Positions 12,153 through 24,729 of a stretch of 64,000 nucleotides of DNA are shown here, piece by piece (positions within the stretch are counted from its first letter, which is position 1; every line of letters starts with the position of its first letter). Location: positions 9,541,881-9,605,880 of the forward strand of contig CM071597.1 in assembly GCA_036435485.1 (NCBI GenBank), read 5' to 3'. A program made the position numbers and the translations under genes. The stretch comes from Saposhnikovia divaricata (taxonomy: Eukaryota; Streptophyta; Magnoliopsida; Apiales; Apiaceae). The notes beneath the pieces were generated by a model. It saw only the letters and a list, made by a program, of their open reading frames with translations. It did no database searches and was not told the DNA's origin.

Positions 12153-13944
12153 TATCTTTTGCTCGTCCTCGAGAAAAATAAAAAATTAAATACTATCTAA
12201 TAGATAATACCACTTCCGTAGGTGATCACGGTTGCATTTGGCATATGCAACAAGCTCTTTAAACCCCTAGGCAGCCCTAGTGGACGAGTGAGCTCTCGTG
12301 AGGGCCTATAGTGAATGTACCCACAAAATCCATCTAGCTCATGTAAAAGATTGCTCAATGCAACACCACACATACAAGTCATCTCATGCTACATCAACTT
12401 AAGAAATCAAAGTGAATTTGCAATGTCTTGGTGTGTAAGGTGCAAGTATTCACATAGTCTACTCAAAGAAATATGCATAGGTACTCAAAAGTCCATGTCA
12501 AGTGTAAAAATAAGTTGGTAACCATGCTAAGCCCACAAGAGTACACCTTAGAGTCAAAACTTGGGATCTCATATGCAGAAACAAGTAATAACTCACATTT
12601 CACTCACAGAAGAATATTCACTCAAGAACAAGGGTAAGTGTATCACTCCATTCCAACAAAATCATAAGCATGCTTGACATTTGGTATCAATCTAACACAA
12701 CATACATTAATGATGATAATCAAAAGGTCTTTTATTTGGGTTGTAACGGGGCTAAGGACAAGGTATGTCAAGTAAGGCCAAATAAGGTGAAGTGTCAAAA
12801 GCTAGTAGGAACCATAATAAATCATACACAACACCATACTTTCTCCCCATACATGGATTTCTAATTTTCTTCCAACAAACTGCTTGACTAGTCGAATGAA
12901 GAAGGATCACAAAAACATAAGTATGCTCTCATATAATTTTTTTTTTCTCTTTTTTTTTTTCTCTTTTTTTTTGTTTTTTTTTTCTTAAGAGCTAAGATAG
13001 ATACTATAAATATATACACAACCACAATCCTTCTTCTAAAATTTCTTGAACAACGACCGACAAGTAAGCAACAAAACCCAATATTTCCCAAAAAGTAATG
13101 AACAAAAGTAAACCCCATCTCACACACCTTATTACTCCCACAACTTCCTACTAGCCTTTGACAATTGGGATCAAGTATACGTAAGGCTGCACAACAAAAA
13201 GGTCTAGGCAAGTAATGTGGTGTGTCACCGAAAAAAATAGGATTATGCTCAAAGGGGTAACTAATTGATCACATATAAAGGGTGTGGTAATTTGGATAAT
13301 AATTGGTTATTCCTAAATGCCTTTATCATCTTATCATCAAATAATGTCATGCATTTCAAGAAAGGTATCAAACAAGTGCTAGCAATGCAAACAATATGTG
13401 GACACTCAAGCAAACGAATATGAAATTCAAAAGATATGCATATAGGCTCAAAATCTCACTTGGTGGTAAAACATAATTAATCCCAAGCAAAAGTCTCTTT
13501 AAATGCACCTACTTGTACTCAAAGCATGGAAACCAAATCTTCTTGCACATATGCATGTCCTTTTAATTACTTACAACATTCAATAAGTCGACTAGTTTCA
13601 ACTCGCTAGTGTATGTGTGTGCACAAGAACTTAGCATATCACTTCTCAATCAAAAGCATCAGAATCACAAGAGTACTATAGCATGTAAGGGTGCATCAAG
13701 CTAACTTTTAACAAGTAATCATTTCACAAGGCTAGAATTATTTTTGATTTTTTCCATTTTTCAATTTGTTTGGGTTTTTTTTTATAATAATAATACTACT
13801 AAATCCATCCCCCATACCTAAATCATGCATTGTCATCAATGTATGCAAATGAGAGAAAAATGACAAAGTAAAAGGACGAGAATACCTGATAAAGGCAAGA
13901 CGAAGGAATATAACTAACTACTATATACAACAAGGTAACTTGAG
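12153..13944 (-). other. Non-coding 3' region of the Athila-like element
   Basis: About 1.8 kb separates the integrase stop from the PPT. No long open frame is present on either strand, and the env-like ORF that some Athila relatives carry here is not seen. T-rich runs at 12937-12985 and 13741-13785 are low complexity. Confidence 0.7.
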
Positions 13945-15518
13945 TCACGCATCAAGGAGGTGGATCACCTCCTCCTCATAATCAACTGGCAGTTCTAAAA
14001 ATGGTTTAAGGCGTTGACCATTAACTTTAAATGTTTCACCAGTTTTAGGATTTTCAATTTTAATAGCACCATGAGGAAAAACAACTTTAACAACATATGG
14101 GCCCTCCCATCTAGATCTCAATTTGCCAGGAAATAAATGCAGCCTAGAGTTGTATAAAAGAACTTTTTGACCAGGAGAAAAAGATTTTCTCAAAATAGAT
14201 TTATCATGCAAAATTTTAGTTCTTTCCTTATAAATCTTAGCATTTTCATAGGCATCATTCCTGATTTCTTCTAACTCAGACAGTTGTAACTTCCTATGAC
14301 TACCAGCAGTGGGTAAATCAAAATTCAACTCTTTAATGGCCCAAAAAGCTCTATGTTCAAGTTCAACGGGAAAATGACATGCTTTACCAAACACAATCCT
14401 ATAAGGAGACATGCCCAAAACAGTCTTAAAAGCAGTGCGATAAGCCCAAAGTGCATCTATCAACTTAACAGACCAATCTTTCCTATTTGAATTGACAGTT
14501 TTCTCTAGAATTTGTTTAATCTGCCTATTAGAGACCTCAACTTGACCACTAGTTTGAGGATGGTAGGGTGTGGCTATCTTATGAGTGATGGAATACTTCC
14601 TCAAAAGAGACTCAAACTGATGGTTTTTGAAATGCTTACCTTGGTCACTAATTATAGCTCTAGGCGTACCAAATCTAGAAAAGATATTCTCCTTTAAGAA
14701 CTTAAGAACTACCTTGTTATCATTAGACTTAGTTGGTATGGCTTCGACCCATTTAGAGACATAATCAACCACTAAGAGAATGTAGAGGTTTCCAAAAGAG
14801 TTAGGAAAGGGACCCATAAAATCTATTCCCCAAACATCAAAGATCTCAATAACTAAGATTGGATTCATTGGCATCATGTTTCTTCTAGTGATCTTTCCTA
14901 AATGTTGACACCTACTACAAGCGGCACAAAATTCAGCAGAATCTTTAAACAGATTGGGCCAGTAGAAACCAGATTGAAGTATTTTAGCAGCAGTCTTTTT
15001 AGCACTAAAGTGACCTCCACAAGCCTGATCATGACAAAAGGAAAGTATACTTCTAAACTCATGGTTTGGAACACACCTCCTAATGATTTGGTCCGAACAA
15101 TACTTAAAAAGATAGGGATCATCCCAAAAGAAGTATTTGACTTGTGAGAGAAATTTGGATTTATCTTGCTTAGACCAATGAGAAGGAATATCACCAGTGA
15201 CAAGGTAGTTAACAATATCAGCAAACCAAGGAGTGGTAGATATGGAAAGAAGGTGTTCATCAGGAAAAGACTCATTCAAAGGCATATCAATGGTGGACTC
15301 CACTACTAGACGGGAAAGATGATCAGCAACAACATTTTCAGAACCCTTCTTATCCCTAATTTCTCGGTCAAACTCTTGGAGCAACAAGACCCGCCTAATT
15401 AATCGGGCTTTTGAGTCTTTCTTAGAGAAGAGATATCTAAGAGCAGAGTGGTCTGTGTAAACAATGATTTTAGAACCTATAAGATACGACCTGAACTTTT
15501 CAAGAGCAAAAACAACAG
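13945..15518 (-). pseudogene. Athila-like RNase H end and integrase
   Basis: On the minus strand the end of RNase H (TDHSALRYLF, VVADHLSRL) is followed by integrase: an HHCC zinc site (CHDQACGGH, CAACSRCQH), the catalytic core with aspartates in GIDFMGPF and ISDQGKHF and glutamate in SGQVEVSNRQ, and a C-terminal domain with WEGPYVV and HLFPGKLRSRW-type residues. The 480-residue frame 15387-13945 is open throughout. The upstream end joins the RT frame only through a one-base frameshift at about 15520, where TTEKNF runs into a stop. Confidence 0.9.
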
Positions 15519-17147
15519 CTAGAAGTTCTTTTCAGTGGTGGAGTAGTTGAGTTGAGCATCATTTAGAGTCTTACTAGCATAGTATATGACATGAGGTATC
15601 TTATTAATTCTTTGTCCCAAAACTGCTCCTACGGCATAATCAGACGCGTCACACTTAAGCTCAAAAGGTTGATTCCAATCAGGGGACTGAATGATAGGGG
15701 CTGAGGTCAATTCTTTCTTAAAATGATCAAATGATTGAAGACATTCATTAGAGAATTCAAATTTTATGTCCTTGGAAAGAAGATTGGTCAATGGTCTAGC
15801 CTTTTTGCTAAAATCTTTAATGAAACGCCTATAAAAACCAGCATGCCCTAAAAAGGAATGAATTTCTTTGATAGATTTTGGTGGAGGTAGATTAGCAATG
15901 AGATCAATTTTAGCTTTATCAACTTCAATTCCCTTTGACGAAATTTTATGACCAAGAACAATTTCTTCTTTAACCATGAAATGACACTTTTCCCAATTAA
16001 GAACAAGGTTTGTTTCTTTACATCATTTTAAAACTAAGTCAAGATGATGAAGACACTGATGAAAAGAAGAACCAAAGATGGAAAAGTCATCTATAAAGAT
16101 TTCTAGGAATTCTCCTACCATGTCAGAGAAAATGCTCATCATACATCTTTGAAAGGTGGCAGGGGCAGTGGTTAGACCAAAAGCTAAACGACGATAGGCA
16201 AAGGTTCCAAATGGACAAGTGAAGGTGGTCTTTTCTTGATCCTCAGGAGCAATGGGAATTTGAAAATAGCCAGAAAATCCATCTAGAAAGCAATAGTATG
16301 AGTGACCTGCTAACCTTTCTAGGATTTGATCAATGAAGGGTAGAGGAAAATGATCTTTTCTAGTGGCAGCATTTAGTTTCCTATAATCAATACACATTCT
16401 CCAACCAGATTGGACACGAGTGGGAACTAGTTCATCATCCTCATTGACAACTACAGTGATCCCTGACTTTTTAGGCACTACTTGAACAGGACTGGCCCAA
16501 GAACTATCAGATATAGGATAGATGATTCCATTATCTAGACATTTAAGGATTTCCTTCCTAACAACTTCCTTAAGAGTCGGGTTTAACCTCCTTTGTGGCT
16601 CCCTAACTGGTTTAGCATCATCAACTAAGTGAATTCTATGTTGGACAATGGCAGGGCTAATTCCCTTGATATCGGATATGCTCCACCCTATGGCTTCCTT
16701 ATTCTCTCTAAGTACAAGTAAAAGTTCTTCCTCTTGAGAATGTGTCAGATCAGATGCAATTATGACTGGGAAAGACTCAGAAGGGCCTAGAAACATATAC
16801 TTAAGAGTTTCGGGAAGAGGTTTGAGTTCTAATTCTGGTGGACTTGTCTCAACTGATTCATTAGCTTCATAAAGTGGCAAAGGAGAAGGTTCTAACTCTT
16901 GGTTGGAACTAGGAATGGTGGACTCTAACATTTCATTGACCTCATTTTTATGACAAGTATCATCCCATTCTTGACCAAAGTAGTTTTGACAAAAGCTAAG
17001 AACGTCATCAACATTCATGACTTCATTATCAACTAACTCATCAATCATGTTAATTTCTATGGGTTGGTCAAAATAGTCATTGGGTTGTTTTCCTATATTG
17101 AAAATGTTGAGATCAATTGTCATGTTTCCAAAAGTTAGCTTCACCAT
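15519..17147 (-). pseudogene. Athila-like reverse transcriptase and start of RNase H
   Basis: The RT reads from about 17147 with QRRLNPTLKEVVRKEILK and GWRMCIDYRKLN, followed by the FLDGFSGYFQIPIAPEDQEK and IFIDDFSIFGSS blocks; FIDD is the catalytic pair. A TGA at 16020-16022 interrupts the palm/thumb region just after LDLVLK. The downstream frame 15977-15519 carries the thumb and start of RNase H (FLGHAGFYRRFIKDFSK, CDASDYAVGAVLGQ). Both broken parts are otherwise well conserved, so the lesions look recent. Confidence 0.9.
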
Positions 17148-17774
17148 TCCTACAGTTAATTAAGGCATCAGACGTGGCAAGAAAAGGTCTTCCTAAAATT
17201 ATGGGAATTTGATTTTTGAGATTTTTGACTGGTTCGGTTTCTAGAACAACGAAATCGACGGGGAAGACAAAATCACCAACCTTAATCAACACATCTTCCA
17301 CTATACCTGTAGGAGTTTTAACAGAACGATCAGCTAACTGAAGAGTGACACTAGTCTTCTTAAGTTCACCTAAACCCAAGGCTTGATAGACAGATAATGG
17401 AAGAAGATTCACACTAGCTCCTAGATCGAGTAAAGCTTTATCAATGAAAGTATCACCTATGACACAAGAGATGGTAGGACAACCAGGATCCTTATACTTC
17501 ACAGGGATTTGATTTGACAAAATAGAAATAACATGAGATGTTAGGAAAGCTTTCTTAGGAACATGAGTGGTTCTTTTATGAGTACATAAATCTTTTAGAC
17601 ACTTAGCATAAGAGGGAACTTGTTGAATCGCATCTAAAAGAGGAATGTTAATCTTGACTTACTTAAAGACTTCCAAAATCTTATCTAACTGAGCAGATTG
17701 TTTGTTTGAAGTAAGTCTTTGAGGAAACGGGGCTTTTGGTTTAAAGACTTTTTCATTAGAAACATCAGATTGGG
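17113..17774 (-). pseudogene. Athila-like gag/pol linker and protease
   Basis: The aspartic protease (17520-17113) has the active-site motif DLGASVNLLP and a later ILGRPFLATS block. Upstream, the linker between gag and protease reads in frame but has a TAA at 17659-17661. The linker is cut by the copia insertion. Its next part lies at 30456-30608 on the far side, and the gag C-terminus at 31663 onward. Confidence 0.85.
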
Positions 17775-17822
17775 GTTTCGAAGGTGGTTCATCGAATGGT
17801 GATGACTCATCAGCTTTATCTA
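17775..17822. repeat. 48-bp Athila segment, left copy of a direct duplication
   Basis: These 48 bases are repeated exactly at 30456-30503. The left copy is followed directly by copia LTR sequence, while the right copy continues into further Athila sequence. This far exceeds a normal 5-bp copia target duplication. Confidence 0.9.
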
Positions 17823-18252
17823 AGCAGAAGTTCTACTTAGAGTGCAGCTTCAACATGACACATGGCATCTTCTGATTGGCAGATTTCCAAGCTTTCAAGA
17901 TAAGGCAAGATTTATGTGGACATCATTGGGCCACGTATATCTTAGTCTTTGAAGACTACAGGACATAGATTACATGTAGTATAAATAGAAGTACTTGTGT
18001 AATGTTTTTGTGAGAGCAATTCTTGAGAGAAACACATGTAAAAGAGAGAGAGTGTATTCACAGAGCTTAGTATCATTCACTTCTCTCTGAACTTCTGTTA
18101 TACTTTGTAATGAATATTGTAGCAACCACTTCAAGTTATATATAAGACATATATTCCTTGAATCTGTGTGTTCGTTTATTGCATCGTATTTATTGCTTCT
18201 CATATTTGAAAAGTTGTATTCACCCCCCTCTACAACACATTTGGACCTAACA
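17822..18252 (+). repeat. Truncated left LTR of the copia element (last 431 bp)
   Basis: It matches 31230-31662 with one substitution and a two-base difference in a C run. A TATAAATAG box is at 17980-17988. It ends in CCTAACA directly before the primer-binding site. Confidence 0.92.
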
Positions 18253-18254
18253 AT

Positions 18255-18266
18255 TGGTATCAGAGC
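18255..18266 (+). promoter_or_regulatory. Copia primer-binding site (initiator tRNA-Met type)
   Basis: TGGTATCAGAGC starts two bases after the LTR. It is the usual complement to the 3' end of plant initiator tRNA-Met. Confidence 0.92.
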
Positions 18267-18928
18267 TATATGTTTAACATACAAAACATAGATCCTTGTG
18301 TTTAGTAGAAGAATCGTGAGTTTTCATTTTCTAGATCTACTTTTCTAAAATTCTGGAAAAGTGAGCTTTAATTCGTTTGTAGTGAAACTCATCCGAAAAA
18401 TTATTTAAATACTCCAGGTGTGATTATTTAGCTTGGGTGTATTTTAATTAATTTTTGTGAATTAATCTGGGTACTTTGATATTTGGTGTTCTTGAGTGTT
18501 CATCATTTGTTCTTATCAAAGAAGACGACCCAACAACTTTTTGATCTCCTTTTCAAACAGATAAATAGTAAAAGACTAAAAAGGTGTTTTTGGATTTTTG
18601 ATTTGCATTATTCACCGCCGAAAGTACATCAGAACATACTCAGTACCTAGCACGTGGGTTAGGTGGGTTAGGTGAGTAAAGCCTCAAAAGTCAAAAAGGT
18701 GTTAAAGAGATAATATTGTTTATTCAATATTAAAGTGATCTGCAGCAAAATTATTCTAAGGACAAAAGTTCTACATAGAATTTCTACTTCAGATTTTCTA
18801 CATAGAATTTCGACTTGGATAACTTCTACTTGGTGAAGTTCGACTTGAGCAAAAAATTTCTACTTATAGAAATTTCGACTTAGGCAGAAATTCTACATAG
18901 CCTACTCTTGGGTACATAGAAACTTTTA
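18267..18928 (+). other. Copia leader with degenerate TTCTACTT/TTCGACTT motif cluster
   Basis: The leader has no long ORF. Between about 18765 and 18905 it carries a dense cluster of TTCTACAT, TTCTACTT and TTCGACTT motifs, some paired with their reverse complements (AAGTAGAA-like). The same motif family occurs in the LTR at about 31165-31245. Confidence 0.75.
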
Positions 18929-21397
18929 GTGACCAGAATTGAAATGGCTCCTAAAAATGCATTCAAGATCCCAATGTTCAACCGAGATCACTATGAAGAA
19001 TGGGTTTTCAGAATGAGACTCTATTTAGAGACTGTTAACCCTGAATATCTGGAAGTCCTTGACAAGGGTAAATTTTTTCCAATGGTGGTTATTCCTGCGC
19101 ATACGGAAGGAGGGGTGGTTATAGCACCTCGGTCTGAGCCTAAAAAGGCAGCGGACTTTTCGGATGCTGACAAGGAGCAAATAGCTTATGATACTGTCGT
19201 ACGACAAACCTTGATGGAATCTCTTGATCATGAAATGTTCAACATAGTCAAAGGTCTGACTACAGCAAAGAAGATTTGGGACAAGATAGAAGTTGTCATG
19301 GAAGGATCTGCAGAGGTTATAAGTAACAAGACACTCATACTCAAGATGGAGTATGACACCTTCAGAATACGAAAAGGAGAAGGCATAACAGACGTCTATC
19401 TACGATTCAATCAGTTGGTATTGGATTTGAATCTGAGAGGTGTAACTCTCCCCATGGTTGAGACTAATACGAAATATCTGAGGAACCAGCCAAAGAGCAT
19501 TGAACATAAGGTCTGCGCAATAAGAGAACCCAGAGATTTGCATACAACTTCTCTGGAAGAATATTATGGAATATTAAAGACCTATGAGCTGGAAACACTT
19601 CAAGATCAAGCATGGGACAATGATTCAAAAGGAAAAGAAACTGCATCAGGATTAGTTGCTGATGAGGAAGAGTCTAAGAAGGCAATGGTTGCAGAAAAGA
19701 CTAAATCATCACATGCACCACATCAAGTTGATAATGATGACGAGTGCACATCTAACAGTGATGATGACTACTACACCCAAGAAGAGCTGGACAACATGGA
19801 CGATAGTGTCGTGGCATACATGGCAAGCAAGTTCAGCAACATGAGATTCATAAAGAGCAACCGACCACAGGGAAATTCTTCATCTTACTATCGGGCTGCT
19901 AGGGGTGGTGGTAGTTCGTCAGGCTACAAAGGAAAAGGCGAGAATACCAGCTACAAATCTCCTTTGGATTTCAAAATGAAGTTCAAATGCTATAACTGTG
20001 GTGAAGCTGGACATTTTGCTACCGACTGCAAAAAGCCTAAACAGACTTATCCAAAAGAGACATATGAAGCCCTCAAAAGCAAGTATGAATCGCTGGTGAA
20101 GGAAAGACATGGAAAAAGAGCTTTGTTAGTGACAGAAGGAAGAGCTTGGGATGATTCAGATGAGGAAGATGTTACTCATGTAGCAAACTTTGCCCTCATG
20201 GCTGAGACATCAGAGGAACCAGATGTACCAGTTCTAACCCTTAAAGCAGAAATGTCCATTGATGATTATAAGGAACAGAATGGGGCTCTTAGTGAAGAGA
20301 TCTATATGTTGTGCAAAAGCCTAGACTCTTCTCAAAAGGAACAGAAAACACTTGTTGCCAAAAGCAGAATGCTTGAGGCAAAAGTGGAAGAGTTAGAGGC
20401 TGCTTGCACTGTAGATACTTCCCTAAGAGACTTTATTATATCTATGGAACACAAGCTCATCCTTAAGGAAGAAGTAGAAACATGTCTTATGGACAAACTA
20501 GCTGAGTTAGAAACTAAATGCGAAGCTTACAAACTAGCTGCTAGTAAAGTGTATGTAGATAATGACACATTTAAGAAGATAACTGGAGTAGGTATAGGAC
20601 TTGATTATTCTGACCTTCCTAAGAAAGAAGGAAAGAGACCTATCGACACTAGTTCCAGTGACCTTAAAAAGGAAATTCCTATCCCTCTTAAATCAGCTGT
20701 CAAACCTATCTACAAACACCTTGTTCCTAGAATAGAAGAAGAAGAGACTGAATTAATAGCTAGATATGAGATTGAGATGGAAGATCGCCAGAAAGCACAA
20801 CCTATAACTCCTATCAAACAAGTTAAAATCAATTTCCCTAGAGATCAATCTAGACCAGGATTAGGAGCTAAGGCTGTTAAACAACCAGGAAAGAAAGAAA
20901 AAGGCATAAAAGAGGTTAAGGCTGAACGAATAAAGAAAGCATGTTATCACTGTAAATCTACTGAACATCTTTCTTATGCATGTAAAGCTAACATAAATGT
21001 TCCTGCTGCACATGCCATGCCTACCACACATACAATGAATAATCTGCATCAGAATCATGCACAGTGTGGTCAACCTAATTGTATGCCATGCACTTTTAAC
21101 GTCATGCAAACTTTTGTGAATTTATTGAATGCATCTAGCCAGTCATGCTCAAATACTGTTGCTAGTTCAAACATCAAGAAAAAGCATGTGAGAGCCAAGA
21201 CTGTCAGTCCTCCTAAAGTTAGGAGTGACAAACCTTCTCCTAAGACTGACAAATCTGTCAAGTCTGAGAAAGGAAAGGAGAAAGTCGAAAGCTCTAGTAA
21301 TGTTAAGAAAAGTGCATCTCCTGTTGTTAAATCTGTTGATTCTCGATCTTATCGAAAAGCCGGGCCCAATCAAAGTTGGGTTCCGAAGAATGTCTAA
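18929..21397 (+). CDS. Copia (Sirevirus-like) Gag, 822 residues, intact frame
   Basis: Gag forms the virus-like particle and packages element RNA in the cytoplasm. Residues about 12-230 are a copia-type Gag domain (NRDHYEEW, VSNKTLILKMEYDTFRI). A classical CX2CX4HX4C knuckle lies at about 354-367 (CYNCGEAGHFATDC) and a second one at about 671-684 (CYHCKSTEHLSYAC). Between them is an acidic, probably coiled region, and the C-terminus is lysine/serine rich. The frame ends at 21397 and the pol frame overlaps it in the -1 frame, so pol expression would need a frameshift or another mechanism. The start is the first in-frame ATG; MAPKNAFKIP five codons later is an alternative. The extra knuckle and large size fit Sireviruses. 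Confidence 0.88.
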   Translation: MTRIEMAPKNAFKIPMFNRDHYEEWVFRMRLYLETVNPEYLEVLDKGKFFPMVVIPAHTEGGVVIAPRSEPKKAADFSDADKEQIAYDTVVRQTLMESLDHEMFNIVKGLTTAKKIWDKIEVVMEGSAEVISNKTLILKMEYDTFRIRKGEGITDVYLRFNQLVLDLNLRGVTLPMVETNTKYLRNQPKSIEHKVCAIREPRDLHTTSLEEYYGILKTYELETLQDQAWDNDSKGKETASGLVADEEESKKAMVAEKTKSSHAPHQVDNDDECTSNSDDDYYTQEELDNMDDSVVAYMASKFSNMRFIKSNRPQGNSSSYYRAARGGGSSSGYKGKGENTSYKSPLDFKMKFKCYNCGEAGHFATDCKKPKQTYPKETYEALKSKYESLVKERHGKRALLVTEGRAWDDSDEEDVTHVANFALMAETSEEPDVPVLTLKAEMSIDDYKEQNGALSEEIYMLCKSLDSSQKEQKTLVAKSRMLEAKVEELEAACTVDTSLRDFIISMEHKLILKEEVETCLMDKLAELETKCEAYKLAASKVYVDNDTFKKITGVGIGLDYSDLPKKEGKRPIDTSSSDLKKEIPIPLKSAVKPIYKHLVPRIEEEETELIARYEIEMEDRQKAQPITPIKQVKINFPRDQSRPGLGAKAVKQPGKKEKGIKEVKAERIKKACYHCKSTEHLSYACKANINVPAAHAMPTTHTMNNLHQNHAQCGQPNCMPCTFNVMQTFVNLLNASSQSCSNTVASSNIKKKHVRAKTVSPPKVRSDKPSPKTDKSVKSEKGKEKVESSSNVKKSASPVVKSVDSRSYRKAGPNQSWVPKNV

Positions 21398-24300
21398 CCA
21401 ATCTGTCATTGCAGGGCGTTAAGCAGAATAGAAATAAAGTTATATGGGTGCTAGACAGTGGAGCATCGAGGTATATGACTGGAAACAAGTCCCTGCTTAC
21501 AGAGTTGGTTATGAAGGCTGGCCCTTATGTTACCTTTGGAGATGACAGCATAGGTGTGACAAAGGGATATGGCAAACTGAAGACTGGTAATGTCATCATT
21601 GAAGATATTTCCTATGTTGAGGGACTGAAGCACAATCTGTTGAGTATCAGTCAATTCTGTGACAAAGGTTACGAAATTGTCTTCAACAAGAAAGGTGTAT
21701 CAATCACTCACATCAAGGAAGGCTCATTGGCTTTGAGAGGAGTTCGAAAGGCAGATCTTTTTGTTGCAGACATGGATTCAGCAAATCAGAATGAGGTCAC
21801 CTATTTCTACAGCAAAGCCTCGGATGATGAAAGCTGGTTATGGCACAAAAAGCTATCTCACTTAAACTTCAAAACGATGAATGCTCTCGCGAGACGAGAA
21901 TTGGTGAGAGATCTACCTCAAATGGAGTTCGCTCCTAAAGGACTCTGTGAAGCCTGTGAAATGGGAAAGTCGAAGCGAGCATCGCATAAAAGCAAAGAAA
22001 TTTCTAGTATTAGTGAGCCTCTGCAACTTCTTCATATGGATTTGTTTGGCCCAGTGAATGTCCCATCTTTGTCTAGGAAAAGATATGCATTGGTAATCGT
22101 GGATGACTTCTCCAAGTATACATGGGTATTGTTCGCAATGACGAAAGACGAAGTACCTTTCTTAATCATTGATCACATCACTCAAATTGAGAATGTTTCA
22201 ACACTTACTGTGAAGACGATTAGATCAAACAATGGCACTGAATTCAAAAACGCAGTGCTGAATGACTTCTGTGTATCTAAGGGAATACGTCGTCAGTATT
22301 CAGCCCCGAGAACTCCACAGCAAAATGGAGTAGTTGAAAGGAAGAATAGAACTTTGGTTGAAGCAGCAAGAACTTTGTTGTATGATTCGAAACTTCCTCT
22401 GTACTTCTGGGCCGAAGCAGTGAGTACCGCTTGTTACACTCAAAATAGAACCTTGATCATAAAAGATAAAGAAAAGACACCATGTGAGCTAATGAACAAT
22501 AGAAGACCAACAATCAAATACTTTCATGCCTTTGGAGCAAAATGCTATGTACTTATAGATGATGAAAATCTAGGCAAGTTTGTAGCAAAAGCTCGTGAAG
22601 GAATCTTTGTTGGTTACTCCACAGATGTGGTGGCAGCTTATAGGGTGTTCTTAGTGAATGATCGAAAAGTGACTGAAAGCTACAACGTCAAATTCGACGA
22701 TACCAAACTCCCATCAATTTCTAGAGATTCTAGTGAACCTGAGTCCCTAAAATTTCAGAATCTGGACTTAGATGAACTTGAAGATGAACCTGAGTTAGTT
22801 GTCCCATTAAATGTTCCAAGTGTACGTGAAGAACCTGAGTCTAGTGAACAATCTAATTCTACAAGATCAGAAGAGACCTCTTCAGTACGAACCAGCAACA
22901 ACTCAGGGGGAGTAAATAGCAGCTCAAGGACAACTGTTCAAGGCTCAAGATGAGTTGACAGTAGTTCTGTAGGAGCTGGCACTAACTCAGGGGGAGTTAG
23001 TGAAAATAATCAAAGTAGTCAGCATCACAACTCAGAAAGTCAAGCTGAATCATCAAGACAATTTCCAGGAGAACGGGTATGGAATAGAGATCATCCGTTT
23101 GAATTAATTATTGGTGATCCAGATGCTGGTGTGACTACTAGAAGAACTGCAAGAGCTGACCTGGCTAATATTTCCTTATATTCTGGGTTCTTATCCAAGC
23201 TTGAACCTAAAGAAATAGAAGAAGCTCTTGGTGATGCTGATTGGGTGATTGCAATGCAAGAGGAACTCAATCAGTTTGAAAGGCAGAAAGTTTGGAAACT
23301 GGTACCCCGACCAAAGAACATATCAGTAATTGGAGCTAGGTGGGTATTCAGAAATAAACTGGATGAAAACGGACTTGTAACACGAAACAAGGCTCGTTTG
23401 GTTGCAAAAGGTTATTCTCAGCGAGAAGGAATTGATTATGATGAAACCTATGCACCGGTTGCAAGACTTGAGGCATTCAGGATGTTCTTGGCATTTGCAG
23501 CACATAAGAACTTCAAGGTTTTCCAGATGGATGTGAAAAGTGCCTTCCTGAACGGAGAGTTAGAAGAAGAAGTGTATCTGGAATAGCCGCCTGGTTTCAT
23601 TGATCCAGAACATGTAGATTTTGTGTATCTTCTCTTCAAATCTGTCTATGGCCTCAAGCAATCCCCAAGGCGATGGTATGAAACCCTATCCTTATTCTTA
23701 ATTGAAAATGGTTTTACTAGGGGAGTAATTGATAAAACATTGTTCTATAAAAATGTAAGAAATGACTTAATACTTGTTCAAGTCTATGTGGACGATATTA
23801 TTTTTGGGTCATCTAATGAGCGCTTGTGCGAGAAATTTGCTAAGCTAATGCAGGAAAAATATGAGATGAGCATGATGGGAGAGCTGTCCTTCTTCCTTGG
23901 ATTACAGATCAGTCAGAGAAAAGATGGTATCTTTATCTGTCAATCCAAGTACGTCAGAGATTTACTCAAGAAGTACAATCTAGAAGATGCATCAGCAGCT
24001 AAGACTCCCATGGCAACAGCCACGAAGCTTGATGAAGACAAATCAGGTAAACCAGTTGACATCACAAGCTATCGAGGTATGATTGGATCACTCCTCTATT
24101 TAACTGCAAGTAGACCCGATATAATGTTCGCAACTTGTTTATGTGCAAGGTTCCAAGCGGATCCTAGAGAATCACATCTCGTAGCCGTCAAAAGAATTTT
24201 TAGGTATCTCAAGGGCACACCAAATCTAGGGATTTGGTACCCAAGAGATACAGGTTTTAATCTAATTGGCTATTCGGATTCAGACTATGCAGGTTGTAGG

Positions 24301-24729
24301 ATTGATAGGAAGAGCACATCTGGTGCTTGTCAATTTCTTGGCAGAAGATTGGTGTCCTGGTAAAGTAAAAAGCAACATACAGTATCTACTTCTACTGCTG
24401 AAGCTGAGTACATTGCTGCTGGAAGCTGTGTAGCTCAAATACTGTGGATGAGGAACCAATTGAAGGATTATGGCATGGAGCACAAGAAAATTCCAATTAT
24501 GTGTGACAACACAAGTGCCATTGCCATAACTAACAATCCTGTAGATCACTCAAGAACCAAGCACATCGACATCAGGTATCACTTCATAAGAGAACATGTC
24601 GAGGAGGGGACTGTGGAGCTACATTTTGTGCCCACAATGCAACAAATTGCAGATATATTCACCAAACCTCTTGATGAGGTAACATTCAATAGATTGGTTG
24701 GTGAATTGGGAATGCTTAACACAAGTTAG
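21376..24729 (+). pseudogene. Copia Pol: protease, integrase, RT, RNase H; broken by stops
   Basis: One reading frame runs from 21376 to 24729 with stops at 22951-22953 (TGA), 23584-23586 (TAG) and 24361-24363 (TAA). Protease: VLDSGASRYMTG. Integrase: HHCC zinc site (HKKLSH, CEACEMGK), then DLFGPV, a second catalytic position and NGVVERKN. The second position reads SNNGTEF (codon 22228-22230), where the family has Asp. RT: ARLVAKGYSQ and YVDDIIFGSS, the catalytic YVDD. RNase H: STAEAEYIAA, CDNTSAI and the C-terminal HIDIRYHFIRE and ADIFTKPL. Two CTCAGGGGGAGT purine tracts lie between integrase and RT. The stop at 23584 falls before a conserved PPGF, so a lost glutamine codon is likely there; the other originals are less certain. 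Confidence 0.92.

Noticed and set aside
12937..12985. T-rich stretch as possible poly(A) tail of another element
   Set aside because: It lies within the Athila-like 3' region without flanking duplication and looks like simple low-complexity sequence.
17113..17520. DLGAS in place of DTG/DSG in the Athila-like protease
   Set aside because: DLGAS is the normal motif for Athila-type proteases.
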